From Nannocystis pusilla (GTDB taxonomy: Bacteria > Myxococcota_A > Polyangia > Nannocystales > Nannocystaceae): 64,000 nucleotides of DNA. Under the pieces are notes generated by a model. It saw nothing but the letters and a program-made list of their open reading frames with translations, was not told the DNA's origin and did not search any database. The translations under genes were made by a program, and so were the position numbers. Every line of letters begins with the position of its first letter. Positions within the stretch are counted from its first letter, which is position 1. The stretch is from NCBI RefSeq assembly GCF_026626665.1, contig NZ_JAPNKE010000002.1:8514001-8578000 (forward strand). Reading direction: 5' to 3'. Below, in pieces: positions 17,366 to 26,080 of this stretch.

Positions 17366-17688
17366 AGCCCAGGGAAACCGCCAGGGCCCATCATCCCCGG
17401 GGGAATCAGGTTGCCGACCCGCTGCTGCTGCAGCGACTTGGCCTTGTCGAGCGCGTTGTTGACCGCGGCGACGATGAGGTCCTGCACCATCTCCCGGTCC
17501 TCGGTCATCGCCGCCGGGGCGAGTTCGATGCTGATGAGCCGCTGGGTCCCCGACGCCTTGGCCTTCACCAGGCCGCTGCCCGCGCTGCCCTCGACAACCT
17601 CGTGATCGAGGTTCTGCTGCATGCTCTCAAGCTGCTGGCGCAAAACCTGCGCCTGCCGCATCATCGCTCCGAGGTCAAACTCGCTCAT
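17362..17688 (-). CDS. YbaB/EbfC family nucleoid-associated protein
   Basis: The 108-residue member of the YbaB/EbfC DNA-binding family has the typical MMRQAQVLRQQLESMQ helix and the segment GSGLVKAKASGTQRLISIEL. The helix EDREMVQDLIVAAVNNALDK follows, then a Pro/Gly/Met-rich tail. It is a dimeric tweezer-like protein that binds DNA. It sits between dnaX and recR as in most bacteria and overlaps recR by 4 bases. Confidence 0.93.
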   Translation of the reverse strand: MSEFDLGAMMRQAQVLRQQLESMQQNLDHEVVEGSAGSGLVKAKASGTQRLISIELAPAAMTEDREMVQDLIVAAVNNALDKAKSLQQQRVGNLIPPGMMGPGGFPGL

Positions 17689-17700
17689 GATGGGTTCATC

Positions 17701-19937
17701 CTACTCGGAAAGCGTCCGGGCACAGGTCCAAGGCTCGGGGGCCCGTCGCGTGCGCCATTCTGCGCCCGGGTTGCTCACTAGCCTGCGGCGCGACCAGCGG
17801 CCGGACCCCCTGAGCTGACCCTCGAATTGGGCCAGGAGCGCCTGGATCTGGGGGTGCGTGCGGGCTTCCTGCAGCACCTCGGCCTGGAGCGCTTCCTGGC
17901 GCTGGCGCTCGATCTGGCGCAGCGACGGCGTGTCCGGCAGCACCGGCTCGCCCTCGATCAGCTCGAGGCGGAACGGCATCCCCATGTGCAGATGCAGCGC
18001 CTCGTCGATCTGGCCGCGGTGCTTCTGGAGCATGTCGCGGTAATAGTTGCTGCCGATCAGGCGGACGACCCCTTCGCCCACCCCGAGCAGCCCGAATTCG
18101 GCCAGGAGGGCGAAGATCGCCATCTCCTCGCGGCGCATTCGATTGCAGTCCTCCCAGGCGGTGAACGGCGGCAGCGTGGCCCAGGCGATCGCTCCGGTGC
18201 CGGGCGCTTCCCGCGGGGTGCCCGGGCAGACGGCGCAGGCCTCGGCCGCCGGCGTTGCCGAAGCCGGCGGAGCGGCAGGGGCGGGGGCCGCGAACGAGGC
18301 TGGGCCCGGCGGCGGCGAGAAGGAACTCGGAGCCGGCGGCGGCGAGAAGGAACTCGGAGCCGGTGGCGGCGAGAAGGAACTCAAGGTTGGCGGCGCCGGG
18401 GAACTCGAGCTGGCGGCGGCGAGAAGCTATTGGGAGGCGGCGGCGAGAAGGCCGGCGGCCCGGGCGGAGTGAACGGCGCCGGGGTCGCCTCGGGACGCCT
18501 TGGCGGGGTCGGGGCTGACGAGCGGGCGGCCTCTCGCGGCGGGTCGGGCTGGCGTGGCGGTGAGCTTGCCGGCTGCGGCGGGGGGCTGGCCGATTGCGGC
18601 GGAGCGCCCGAAGCGCTCGTGGGCGGCCTCAGATTCGCGAGGAACGTGTCGATATCCGCCGCGGGGGCGCTGGCGCGCTGAGGCGGCCGCGCGGGAAAGT
18701 CCGGGGTCGGGCGCTGAGGTCGAGACGCCTCACCCCCACCGCGCGGTGCCGAACCTCCCGGATTGAAGCCGCCGCTGTTGCCGCCGGGGCCCGGAGCAGA
18801 GATCTGCTCCAGGCGATCGATGAGATCGCCGAGCGGCATGAGCGGCTCGGTGTGGACCAGGTCCAGGAGGCCCATCTCGAGCACGAGCCGCGGCACGCGC
18901 GTGCGCTGCAGGGCGTCGACGACCCGGGTGAAGCGGTCGAACAGCTGCGACAGCGCGGTCGCGTCGACGCCCGCGGCCTGACGCGTGAGGTGCTCGAACT
19001 CCTGGTCTGAGGCGTCGAGCAGCACGTCGCGACTGCCGGTCAGCTTGACGACCGTGAGGTCGCGGAGGTGCTTGAGCAGCTCCAGCGCGAGGGCCAGGAG
19101 ATCTTGCCCGGAGGTGAAGATCTCGTCGAAGCGCCGCAGGGTCAGGGTGGCGTCGCGGGCCAGGATCGCCTCGACCAGGCCGGCGACCGCGAGCGTGCTC
19201 GGGACGCCGAGCACGACCCGGACCTCCTCGGCGCTGATCTTGCCCGTGTCGCTGGCGAACGCGATGACCTTGTCGAGCAGCGTCAGCGAGTCACGCACCG
19301 AGCCGTCGCCGGCGCGAGCGACGGTGTAGAGGCCGGCCTCCTCGACGCTCACGCCCTCGCGGGCGAGGATCGACTTGAGGTGGCCGACGAGCTGCGCGCT
19401 CGAAAGCCGGCGGAAGTCGAAGCGCGACACTCGCGACAGGATCGTCGCCGGCAGCTCGTGGACCTCGGTGGTGGCGAAGATGAAGGTGACGTGCGGCGGC
19501 GGCTCCTCGAGCGTCTTCAACAGGGCGTTGAAGGCCGAGCCGGTCAGCATGTGCACCTCGTCGATGATGTAGATCTTTCGCCGGGCGGTCTGCGGCAGGT
19601 AGCGGACCTGCTCGCGGATGTTGCGAACGTCTTCGACGCGGTTGTTGCTGGCGCCGTCGATCTCGATGACGTCGACCGAGCGGCCCTCGGTGACCGCGAC
19701 GCACTCGCTGCACTCGTTGCAGGGGTCGATCGTCGGGCCCTTCACGCACACCAGGCACTTGGCGAGGAGCCGCGCGGCGGTGGTCTTGCCGAGGCCGCGC
19801 GCGCCGCAGAACAAATAGGCGTGGTGGACCCGGTCGTGGGCGATCGCGTTCGCCAGCGTGCGCGTCACGTGCTCCTGGCCGACGAGGTCGGCGAAGCGCT
19901 GCGGGCGGTACTTGCGGGCGAGGACGACGTAGGCCAC
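17701..19937 (-). CDS. dnaX: DNA polymerase III subunit gamma/tau; one frame break near 18407
   Basis: This is the clamp-loader ATPase. The N-terminal AAA+ domain shows YRPQRFADLVGQEHV, Walker A CGARGLGKTTAAR (about 44-56), the zinc module (C61, C64, C73, C76, C79), Walker B IYIIDEVHML, the EEPPPHVTFIFATTEV sensor region and the SRC motif ILSRVSRFDF. Domain III follows, then a Pro-rich linker. The first frame stops at 18381 (518 residues). The continuation, including a C-terminal domain with WEDCNRMRREEMAIFALL, is in the -1 frame to 17701. A 27-bp linker repeat (SFSPPPAPS) gives a reference: the copy at the break lacks one C (GCTCG versus GCTCCG), so a 1-base deletion explains it. A programmed gamma/tau shift is the alternative. 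Confidence 0.9.
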
Positions 19938-20011
19938 GGGGTTCGAACCCTAGCACGGCGGGGGCGCCGGCGGGCTGGCGAGCCTCCGCCGCCCGTGTTA
20001 ATCAGGAGGGC

Positions 20012-20863
20012 GTGAACTCGGCGGCTCGCCCGTGCCCGGCCTGCGACGGCCCTCACGCCGACTTCGCGTTCCGCGTCCGCGACTTCGACCACGCCCGCTG
20101 CCGCCGCTGCGGCACGGTGTTCGTCACGCCGCTGCCCGACCCGCAGGCGCTCGAGACCCTCTACCTCGCGCCCGACTACCACGGCAGCGCCGTGGGCCAG
20201 GAGCAGCGCATGCGGGCCGAGGGCGACGCGCGCGCCGCCATCCTCCGCCGCTTCGGCGTGCGCTCGGTGCTCGAGGTCGGCTGCGGCCCCGGCCACTTCC
20301 TCGACGCCTGCCGCGACCTCGGCCTGCAGGTCGAGGGCGTCGACCGCGCTCGCACGGCCGAGGGCCCGCGCCGCCGCGGCCACACCGTCCACGACGTGTG
20401 GTTCTCCGACTTCGGCCCGCCCGCGCCGCGCTTCGACGCCGTGGCGCTGTGGGAGGTCGTGGAGCACGTGGCTGACCCAAAGGACATCTTGTTTCAGGCC
20501 CGCAAGTGGCTGCGCCCCGGCGGCTTCCTCGCCCTGTCGACGCCGTCGAGCTCGGGCCTGCCGGCGCGCGCGCTCGGGCCTCGCTTCCCGATGGTCATCC
20601 CGCCCGACCACCTGTCGCTGTTCAGCCGCCGCGGCCTGCAGACCTTGCTCGGCGCCGCCGACTTCGACCCGGTGCGCTGGACCAGCTTCTCCGGCCTCGA
20701 CCGCGCGGCCCTCAGCCGCGGCTTCCAGCGCTTCGTCCTCGGCAGCTCGCTGCCCGCCCGCGCCGTGTCCGCCGGCCTCGCCCTGGCCGCCGAGCCGGTC
20801 GCCCGCCTGGTGGACCGCGCCGGCCTCGGCACCGGCTTCGAGGTCTACGCGGTCGCGCGCTGA
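20012..20863 (+). CDS. Class I SAM-dependent methyltransferase with N-terminal zinc ribbon
   Basis: The 283 residues start at the GTG at 20012, 3 bases after AGGAGG. The N terminus has paired cysteines (CPAC, then CRRCG about 20 residues later) forming a likely zinc ribbon. The SAM-binding fold follows: SVLEVGCGPGHFLDACRD, DAVALWEVVEHV and LRPGGFLALSTPS. This architecture is common among methyltransferases acting on sugars or small molecules in polysaccharide and natural-product loci. A polysaccharide cluster lies 1 kb downstream on the other strand. Substrate unknown. It is divergent from dnaX. Confidence 0.85.
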   Translation: MNSAARPCPACDGPHADFAFRVRDFDHARCRRCGTVFVTPLPDPQALETLYLAPDYHGSAVGQEQRMRAEGDARAAILRRFGVRSVLEVGCGPGHFLDACRDLGLQVEGVDRARTAEGPRRRGHTVHDVWFSDFGPPAPRFDAVALWEVVEHVADPKDILFQARKWLRPGGFLALSTPSSSGLPARALGPRFPMVIPPDHLSLFSRRGLQTLLGAADFDPVRWTSFSGLDRAALSRGFQRFVLGSSLPARAVSAGLALAAEPVARLVDRAGLGTGFEVYAVAR

Positions 20864-20962
20864 GCAGCGGCTGCGCTGCGCTGCAAATCAGCGCCGGTCG
20901 TCGCGGGCGACCTCGACAGCCGCATGCACTGCACCGCGAATCAGGCCTGTGTGACAGCGCGG

Positions 20963-21229
20963 ATGTCTTCGACGCAGCCGCCGTGCGATGCTCCGCGCGT
21001 GCCCGAGCCGACCCTCTCGACGCTGCTGGCCGCCCTCGGAGGCCTCGACGCCGCGAGCACCATCGCCGCCTACTGCGCGCACGGCCCCGCCAGCGTCCGC
21101 GAGTTCCTCGCCGCGCTCCTGACCGAGAACCGCCTCACCACGGCCAGGGGCTCCAGCCGCCGCGCGATCGAGAGCGAGGCCCACGCGTGCCTGATGCAGC
21201 TCGCCGAGCACCACCCGCAAACATTTTGA
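20963..21229 (+). CDS. Small hypothetical protein
   Basis: About 88 residues, ending at 21229. The start is uncertain: ATG at 20924 or 20963, or GTG at 20999, none with a clear ribosome site. The confident part is helical (PEPTLSTLLAALGGLDAAST, FLAALLTENRLTT). I do not recognise a family. Its stop overlaps the likely start of the next gene (TTGA), so the two are probably translated together. Confidence 0.5.
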   Translation: MSSTQPPCDAPRVPEPTLSTLLAALGGLDAASTIAAYCAHGPASVREFLAALLTENRLTTARGSSRRAIESEAHACLMQLAEHHPQTF

Positions 21230-21807
21230 GTGAAGTCCGCGAGCAACCGGCGACCCTCGATCGGGCCGAGGTCGTCGGCGCGCTCGCCAAGATTCCCGGC
21301 CCGGACGCGGCCGAGCTGCTGATCGCCGCGCTCGGCCATCGCAAGGGCACGATCCGCTGGCACGCTCTCTACGCGTTGCTCTCGCGTGGCCAGGTCGAGG
21401 TCGCTCCGCGACTGGCGAAGTTGCTGCTCGACCGCGACGGCGCAGTGCGTGAGACCGCCGTCGAGGGTCTGCGCCGCTGGGGGACCGCCGACGATCTGCC
21501 CGCGCTCGTCGCCTACGCCGCCCGCGTCGCCACGCACGGCCGCAACGCCCCGCTCGATGCGATCGAGACGATCTGCACTCGCACCCATCGACCGCTGCCG
21601 TCTGCTCATCCGGGCCCGCGCCTCGAGATCGTGAAGGTCCGCGGCCAGGTCACGATCGAGGTCCCCCGGAGCGCACTCCTCTCCATCGGCGATCCGCTGG
21701 GCACCGTCGACGGCGCGCCGCTCCTCGCTCCGTGCGACAGCGTCTTCATCGCCGCGGATCGCGACCCCGAGCACACCCGCGTGACGCTGCGACGCCTCGT
21801 GCCCTGA
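21226..21807 (+). CDS. HEAT-repeat-like protein
   Basis: About 193 residues from a TTG at 21226 that overlaps the stop of the preceding small gene; the frame is open further upstream, so the start is tentative. The N-terminal half has the helix-pair pattern of HEAT/PBS-lyase repeats (AEVVGALAKIPGPDAAELLI; RWHALYALLSRGQVEVAPRL; DGAVRETAVEGLRRWGTADD). The C-terminal half is beta-rich and unassigned. It is probably a protein-binding scaffold. It ends 31 bases from the convergent flippase gene. Confidence 0.65.
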   Translation: MSEVREQPATLDRAEVVGALAKIPGPDAAELLIAALGHRKGTIRWHALYALLSRGQVEVAPRLAKLLLDRDGAVRETAVEGLRRWGTADDLPALVAYAARVATHGRNAPLDAIETICTRTHRPLPSAHPGPRLEIVKVRGQVTIEVPRSALLSIGDPLGTVDGAPLLAPCDSVFIAADRDPEHTRVTLRRLVP

Positions 21808-21838
21808 GCGACCGGGCATCCCGTCCCCGGAAGAGAAG

Positions 21839-23052
21839 TCACTCGCCCTTGCGTCGAGGGCCGCGCCACCACGCGCCGAGCTGCACGACCTCGGCGAAGG
21901 CCAGCCCGATCGGCGACGCGATCAGCCCCACGAGCCCGGCACCGAACCCGAGGATCAGCGCTCGACCCGCGATCCCTCCGAGGTCCCAGGCCAGCAGCCC
22001 GCGTGGGTCGGCGGCCACCTGCGACTGCCGGCCGATCGTGTTGGCCAGGCGCAGCCCGGCGAACGGCGCGCTCCACAAGATCAGCACCCCCGTCTGCGCC
22101 GACACGTCCCAGCCGATCGCCCGGTCGATCACTGCCGCGGCGGGCGCCCACGCGAACAGCAGGCCCACCGCCGTGACCGCTACGGCACCGGCCACCCCGC
22201 CGAGCACCGCCCAGCGCCGCAGCGCCGCGTGGGCGCGCGCGGGATCGCCGGCCGAGGCCCGCAGCGCCACCACGGTCGCCGCCGCCGACGGCACCATGAT
22301 CGCGGCGTTGACGAACAGATAGGCGTAGTTCAACCGCGCGAACCCGCCGACGGCGAACAGGTGCGACAGCGCCGCGTCGAGCAGCCCGAGGTTGGCGTAC
22401 ACCAGGGCGTCGACCAGCAGCGCGGTCGTCCTCCGGGTGTCTCATGGGGCATGTCCTTCGTCTCATGTCCTCCGGGACAGCGAGCCGCCGGCCACACCCC
22501 GACCACCCCGACCGCCAGCCCCGCCACCAGCCCGAGCGAGGGTCCGAGGGCCCCGCCCGGCAGCAGCGTCGCCCCGGCGATCGTCCCCAACGGGATGCCC
22601 CACTCGAGCGCGAAGCCGCGGCGCTCCCGTCCGGCCCGCTCGGCCAGGGCCCGCAGCGCCGAGCCGTGGACCGCCAGGCCCACGCCGAGCGCGAACACCC
22701 ACACGGTGGGGTCCGCCCACGCGCGCGGCCCGACGATCGCCAGCAGCGCGGCCACGCCGACCACGGCCATCGCCAGGCTGACCCATCGTTCCTGTCGCAA
22801 GAGCACTGTCCCGAGGACCTCGCGGGGTGCGGGGATCCACCGCGACCGGTAGAGCGACAGGCCGACCATGCGCGCCGCCGAGATCGCGACCAGGCCGCGG
22901 AAGAACAGGTCGGCCGCGCCGCTGGCCCGCAGCTCACGGGCGATCAAGAACTCGCGGGTGGCCCCGAGCAGCAGCGTCACGACCGACAGCCCGGCCATCC
23001 ACACGAACGCCGACGCGTGCCCGCGCGGGGTCTGCTGTCGCGCCTCGCTCAC
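21839..23052 (-). pseudogene. Wzx/MurJ-like lipid-linked oligosaccharide flippase, interrupted near 22440-22485
   Basis: The first half (from GTG or ATG at 23052, MSEARQQTPRGHASAFVWMA) is a multi-helix membrane protein (SVVTLLLGATREFLIARELR; LSLYRSRWIPAPREVLGTVL). After GVVGVWPAAR the frame enters a palindrome-rich segment and reads Arg/Cys/Ser-rich nonsense to a stop at 22330. The second half is intact in another frame (TALLVDALVYANLGLLDAAL onward to 21839). The join would read naturally as PAARLSRRTTALLVDALVY. It is broken by a 39-bp segment with GAGGACATGAGACGAAGGAC between two copies of CCCGGAGGAC, plus a 1-base difference. Role by family: moving undecaprenyl-linked units across the inner membrane. 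It could survive as two polypeptides. Confidence 0.65.
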
Positions 23053-23077
23053 CGCGCGTCACTCGCCCGGTCGCCCA

Positions 23078-23761
23078 CTACCGCACCCTCTCGAAGGCCA
23101 CGCGCGCGAGGATCCGGTCGCAGCCGACCAGGCGGAAGCCCCACTCGGGATGGGTCGCCCAGAATTCTTCGAACGCGCGCAGCTCGTGGTTGCGGTCGGC
23201 GAACTCATCGAAGAGCAGATATGTCCCGACGGACATGTGCGGCTCCATCGCCTGCAGCGCCGTGCGCGTCGAGCTGTAGAGGTCGGCGTCGAAGTGCAGC
23301 ACCAGCCGCTCGTGCGGCGGCACCACGAACTCGGGCAGCGTCGCGTCGAACCAGCCCTTGACGAACGACACCCGCCCGTCGCTCACCACCGGCGCCGCGC
23401 CCCCGGTCGCGAACGTGCCCTTGCGGTCGATCGCCGTCCAGTCCTCGGGCAGGCCCTCGAAGCTGTCGAAGCCGACGAAGCGGCAGCCTGTCCCCGGGAG
23501 CAGCTCGGCCCAGCGCGCGATCGACTCGCCGCGGTGGACGCCGAACTCGAGGTAGAGCACCTGCGCCGCCCCCAGCTCGCGCGCGATCTGCTCGTAAATC
23601 TCGAACCGATGCCCCGCGCGGCGCGACGTGTCGAACCCACGGGCCGCCATCCACCGCCCGACCTCGACGTAGTTGATCGTCGCGTTGAGCCTGTGAACTG
23701 TCCGCGAGGACAGGCGCGCGCCGACCCGCGTCAGCAGCTCTTTGAAAAAGCGCGCCGCCAC
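23078..23761 (-). CDS. TylF/MycF-type SAM-dependent methyltransferase
   Basis: The 227-residue product starts at the GTG at 23761, which overlaps the stop of the glycosyltransferase gene. The SAM-binding strand is YLEFGVHRGESIARWAELL. DSFEGLPEDW and the metal-site region HFDADLYSSTRTALQAMEPH are characteristic of the TylF family, which methylates sugar hydroxyls. A longer reading upstream is the other gene in another frame. Position in the polysaccharide cluster suggests that it decorates a glycan. The palindrome TGTCCCGACGGACA (about 23224) lies inside the coding region at MSVGTYL. Confidence 0.85.
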   Translation of the reverse strand: MAARFFKELLTRVGARLSSRTVHRLNATINYVEVGRWMAARGFDTSRRAGHRFEIYEQIARELGAAQVLYLEFGVHRGESIARWAELLPGTGCRFVGFDSFEGLPEDWTAIDRKGTFATGGAAPVVSDGRVSFVKGWFDATLPEFVVPPHERLVLHFDADLYSSTRTALQAMEPHMSVGTYLLFDEFADRNHELRAFEEFWATHPEWGFRLVGCDRILARVAFERVR

Positions 23762-24630
23762 TACGCGTCCTCCCCGCCCCAGCGGGGCGCGAACTCCTCG
23801 TCGAGCTTGCCGGCGCGGCGCAGCAGCTCCTCGTGGATCAGCAGGTCGATCAGCATCGGGTACCACAGCGCGTGCATGCCGGCGTGGAGGACCCCGGGGA
23901 TCCCGTCGCGCCAGGCGCCGAGGCCGATCGCCCGGCTGAAGTTGATGAAGGGCCGCACGAACAGCGGCAGCTTGTTGTAGATCCGCCGCAGCACCGCCAC
24001 GCGGCCGGCCTTGGTGCGCAGGTGCAGCTCGGCCAGCCGCTGCTGCTGGCTCAGGCCGTCGACGTAGACCCTGGCCTCGCGGGCCGCGTAGCCGACGTGC
24101 TTGCGGAACAGCTCGGACATCGGCTTGGCGTCGCGGTGGATCATGCGCGCCTTGAGCAGGGTGACCCGCAGGTCCTTGTCGTCGACGCGCTCGTTGATCC
24201 CGCGGCTGAAGCGGGCCACCGTCGGCCGCATCAGCCGCAGCATCATCGCGTGGGTGAACTCGCCGTGCTTGAGCTTGCGCCCGAGGATGCGCACGTCCCA
24301 GCGGACGTACGCGCCGTCGAGGTCGTCGCGCCGGATCGTCGCCTGCACCTCGTCCCACAGCGCCGGCGTGAACTCCTCGTCGGCGTCGAGGAAGTAGATC
24401 CACTCGAAGCGGTCCTGGACCTGCTCGAGCGCCCAGTTGCGCTGCTTCGAGTAGTCCTCGAACTTGTGGACCACGAACTCGGCCCCGTACTCGCGCGCGA
24501 CCGCCTCGGTGCGGTCGACCGAGTGCGAGTCGACGATCAGCACCGGGCAGCGGCCCGCGATCGACGCCAGCGCCTTCGGCAGGTTGAGCTCCTCGTCACG
24601 CGTGAGGATGACGACGGCGAACGGTGTCAT
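23761..24630 (-). CDS. Glycosyltransferase family 2
   Basis: The 289-residue GT-A fold enzyme starts at the ATG at 24630 (MTPFAVVILTRDEELNLPKA). Nucleotide-sugar motifs follow: VLIVDSHSVDRT, and the DxD-type IYFLDADEEFTP near residue 82. The C-terminal region with RHVGY-like and basic helices (RIYNKLPLFVRPFINFS) resembles WaaE/KdtX-type lipopolysaccharide core glycosyltransferases. It probably acts at the cytoplasmic face of the inner membrane. The start overlaps the upstream polymerase-like gene by 4 bases. Confidence 0.9.
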   Translation of the reverse strand: MTPFAVVILTRDEELNLPKALASIAGRCPVLIVDSHSVDRTEAVAREYGAEFVVHKFEDYSKQRNWALEQVQDRFEWIYFLDADEEFTPALWDEVQATIRRDDLDGAYVRWDVRILGRKLKHGEFTHAMMLRLMRPTVARFSRGINERVDDKDLRVTLLKARMIHRDAKPMSELFRKHVGYAAREARVYVDGLSQQQRLAELHLRTKAGRVAVLRRIYNKLPLFVRPFINFSRAIGLGAWRDGIPGVLHAGMHALWYPMLIDLLIHEELLRRAGKLDEEFAPRWGGEDA

Positions 24631-25772
24631 GAGCGGGCCCTCGGGACATGTTGTTGCAGCGCCGGCGAGCCGCCCACCTGGGCTCGCGCCGGCAGCGAGA
24701 CCTGCAGCGCCGCGCCGACCACGATGCCGACCATCGGCACCAGGATGTAGCTCTTGTACGACGCGGCCGTGACCACGTACAGCATCACCGCCACCGCGCC
24801 CGAGAAGATCGTCGCGCGCAGGTGCACCGGCGTGCGCATCGCCTGCCGCGCCAGCGAGAACACCGGCAGGGCGAACAGCGCCGAGCCGAACAGCCCGAAC
24901 TTCCACAGGTGGTACGCGACCATGTTGTGCACGTAACTCGCATGATGGCCGTCGACCTCGAGTTCCGCGCCCAGACCCGCGCCGAAGATCGGGTTCTCGG
25001 CGAAGATGTGCAGGCACTCCTCGATCTCCCGCACCCGCGCGTCCACCGTGCCCTGCTGCCCCAGGCGCAGGTACGTCACCGCGAAGTCCGACAGCACCGT
25101 GGCGAACACCACCGCCGCCAGCACCCCGAGCCCGACCACCAGCGCGCCCTTCCGCGGCGAGCGGATCGACAGGCTCGTCAGCCACCCGAGCGCCATGCCG
25201 AGGACCATGCCGCGGCTCACGGTGGCGATCACCACGACTACCAGCACCGCGCGCGAGAGCGAGCAGACCCGCCGCAGCGACCGGCTCTGCACGAAGTGCA
25301 GCAGGAACGTGGCGCAGAACAGCCCGACCAGGGGGTGCCCGATCGCCATCTTAAAGTAGTTGTAGACCGACCGGTAACGGCTGAGGTCCCACGTCGGCAT
25401 CAGGTACAGCGACGCCAGGCCGTCGACCACCGCGACCAGCAGGATCGCCGCGAACAGCCACCGCGGCCGACTCGCGGCCCGCCCGGCGCACAGGCCGAGG
25501 GCGAACAGCAGGTACGAGAGGGCGTCTTCCAGCGACTGCCCGAGCGAGTTGCCGCCGATCGTGCCGACCGCGAGCCCGACGATCAGCGCCAGCACCCACG
25601 GCAGCAGCAGGGTGACCTGCGCTCTGGCCGCGGACGAGCGCAGGAAGCCGCCGAAGCCCGCCAGGGTCACGAGCAGCAGGTACATCGTGATCAGGATGGT
25701 CAGGCCCTGCGGGAAGGGCGGCAGGGCCAGGGTCAGGACCATGGCGGCCGCGGCGAAGACCGTCGTGAACAC
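24627..25772 (-). CDS. O-antigen ligase/polymerase-like (Wzy/WaaL) integral membrane protein
   Basis: The 381-residue protein has about ten hydrophobic helices (from MVLTLALPPFPQGLTILITM to AVMLYVVTAASYKSYILVPM) and one long periplasmic loop after RLGQQGTVDARVREIEECLH. The loop contains PIFGAGLG and HASYVHNMVAYHLWKFGLFG, the His-Asn pattern of the Wzy_C/O-antigen ligase family. It probably polymerises or ligates surface glycan. The GTG at 25772 is the start. It is the first gene of a four-gene minus-strand operon with GT2, the TylF-like methyltransferase and the flippase. Confidence 0.85.
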   Translation of the reverse strand: MFTTVFAAAAMVLTLALPPFPQGLTILITMYLLLVTLAGFGGFLRSSAARAQVTLLLPWVLALIVGLAVGTIGGNSLGQSLEDALSYLLFALGLCAGRAASRPRWLFAAILLVAVVDGLASLYLMPTWDLSRYRSVYNYFKMAIGHPLVGLFCATFLLHFVQSRSLRRVCSLSRAVLVVVVIATVSRGMVLGMALGWLTSLSIRSPRKGALVVGLGVLAAVVFATVLSDFAVTYLRLGQQGTVDARVREIEECLHIFAENPIFGAGLGAELEVDGHHASYVHNMVAYHLWKFGLFGSALFALPVFSLARQAMRTPVHLRATIFSGAVAVMLYVVTAASYKSYILVPMVGIVVGAALQVSLPARAQVGGSPALQQHVPRARS

Positions 25773-26080
25773 CCGGTCCTCACGCTACCACGCCGACCCC
25801 GCCGGACGCCGACCTCTGCCGCGCGTGAGGGTCACGGGCATGGCGCCGAGGCCGAGCCTGTCAAATTTTCGACAAATCCGGCGAGGCCGCAAAAAGCCGC
25901 GAATCTCCGGCGATGGGCCGAACTTCCGAGTCTGTATCGGACCTCACACTCGCGGCGGTCCCTTGTCCGATCTGTCCGATGGATCTAGCAGCCCCCAGGC
26001 CCGCTCGAGCGATCTCCGGCGCGCCGCGGCCCTTGCACGGCCCCTTTCGTTTCGTAGGTTGCCTGTCCGGCGAGAGGCCC
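25773..26080. other. Divergent intergenic region of the polysaccharide operon and the AddAB-like locus
   Basis: No gene seen. It includes a relatively AT-rich patch around 25860-25885 (TCAAATTTTCGACAAATCC) and palindrome half sites (CTTGTCCGATCTGTCC at about 25960-25977). Promoters for both operons are likely here, but none is clear enough to place. Confidence 0.5.

Noticed and set aside
18384..18430. Canonical dnaX slippery heptamer
   Set aside because: No X-XXY-YYZ sequence is found where both frames are open; an indel relative to neighbouring repeats explains the break better.
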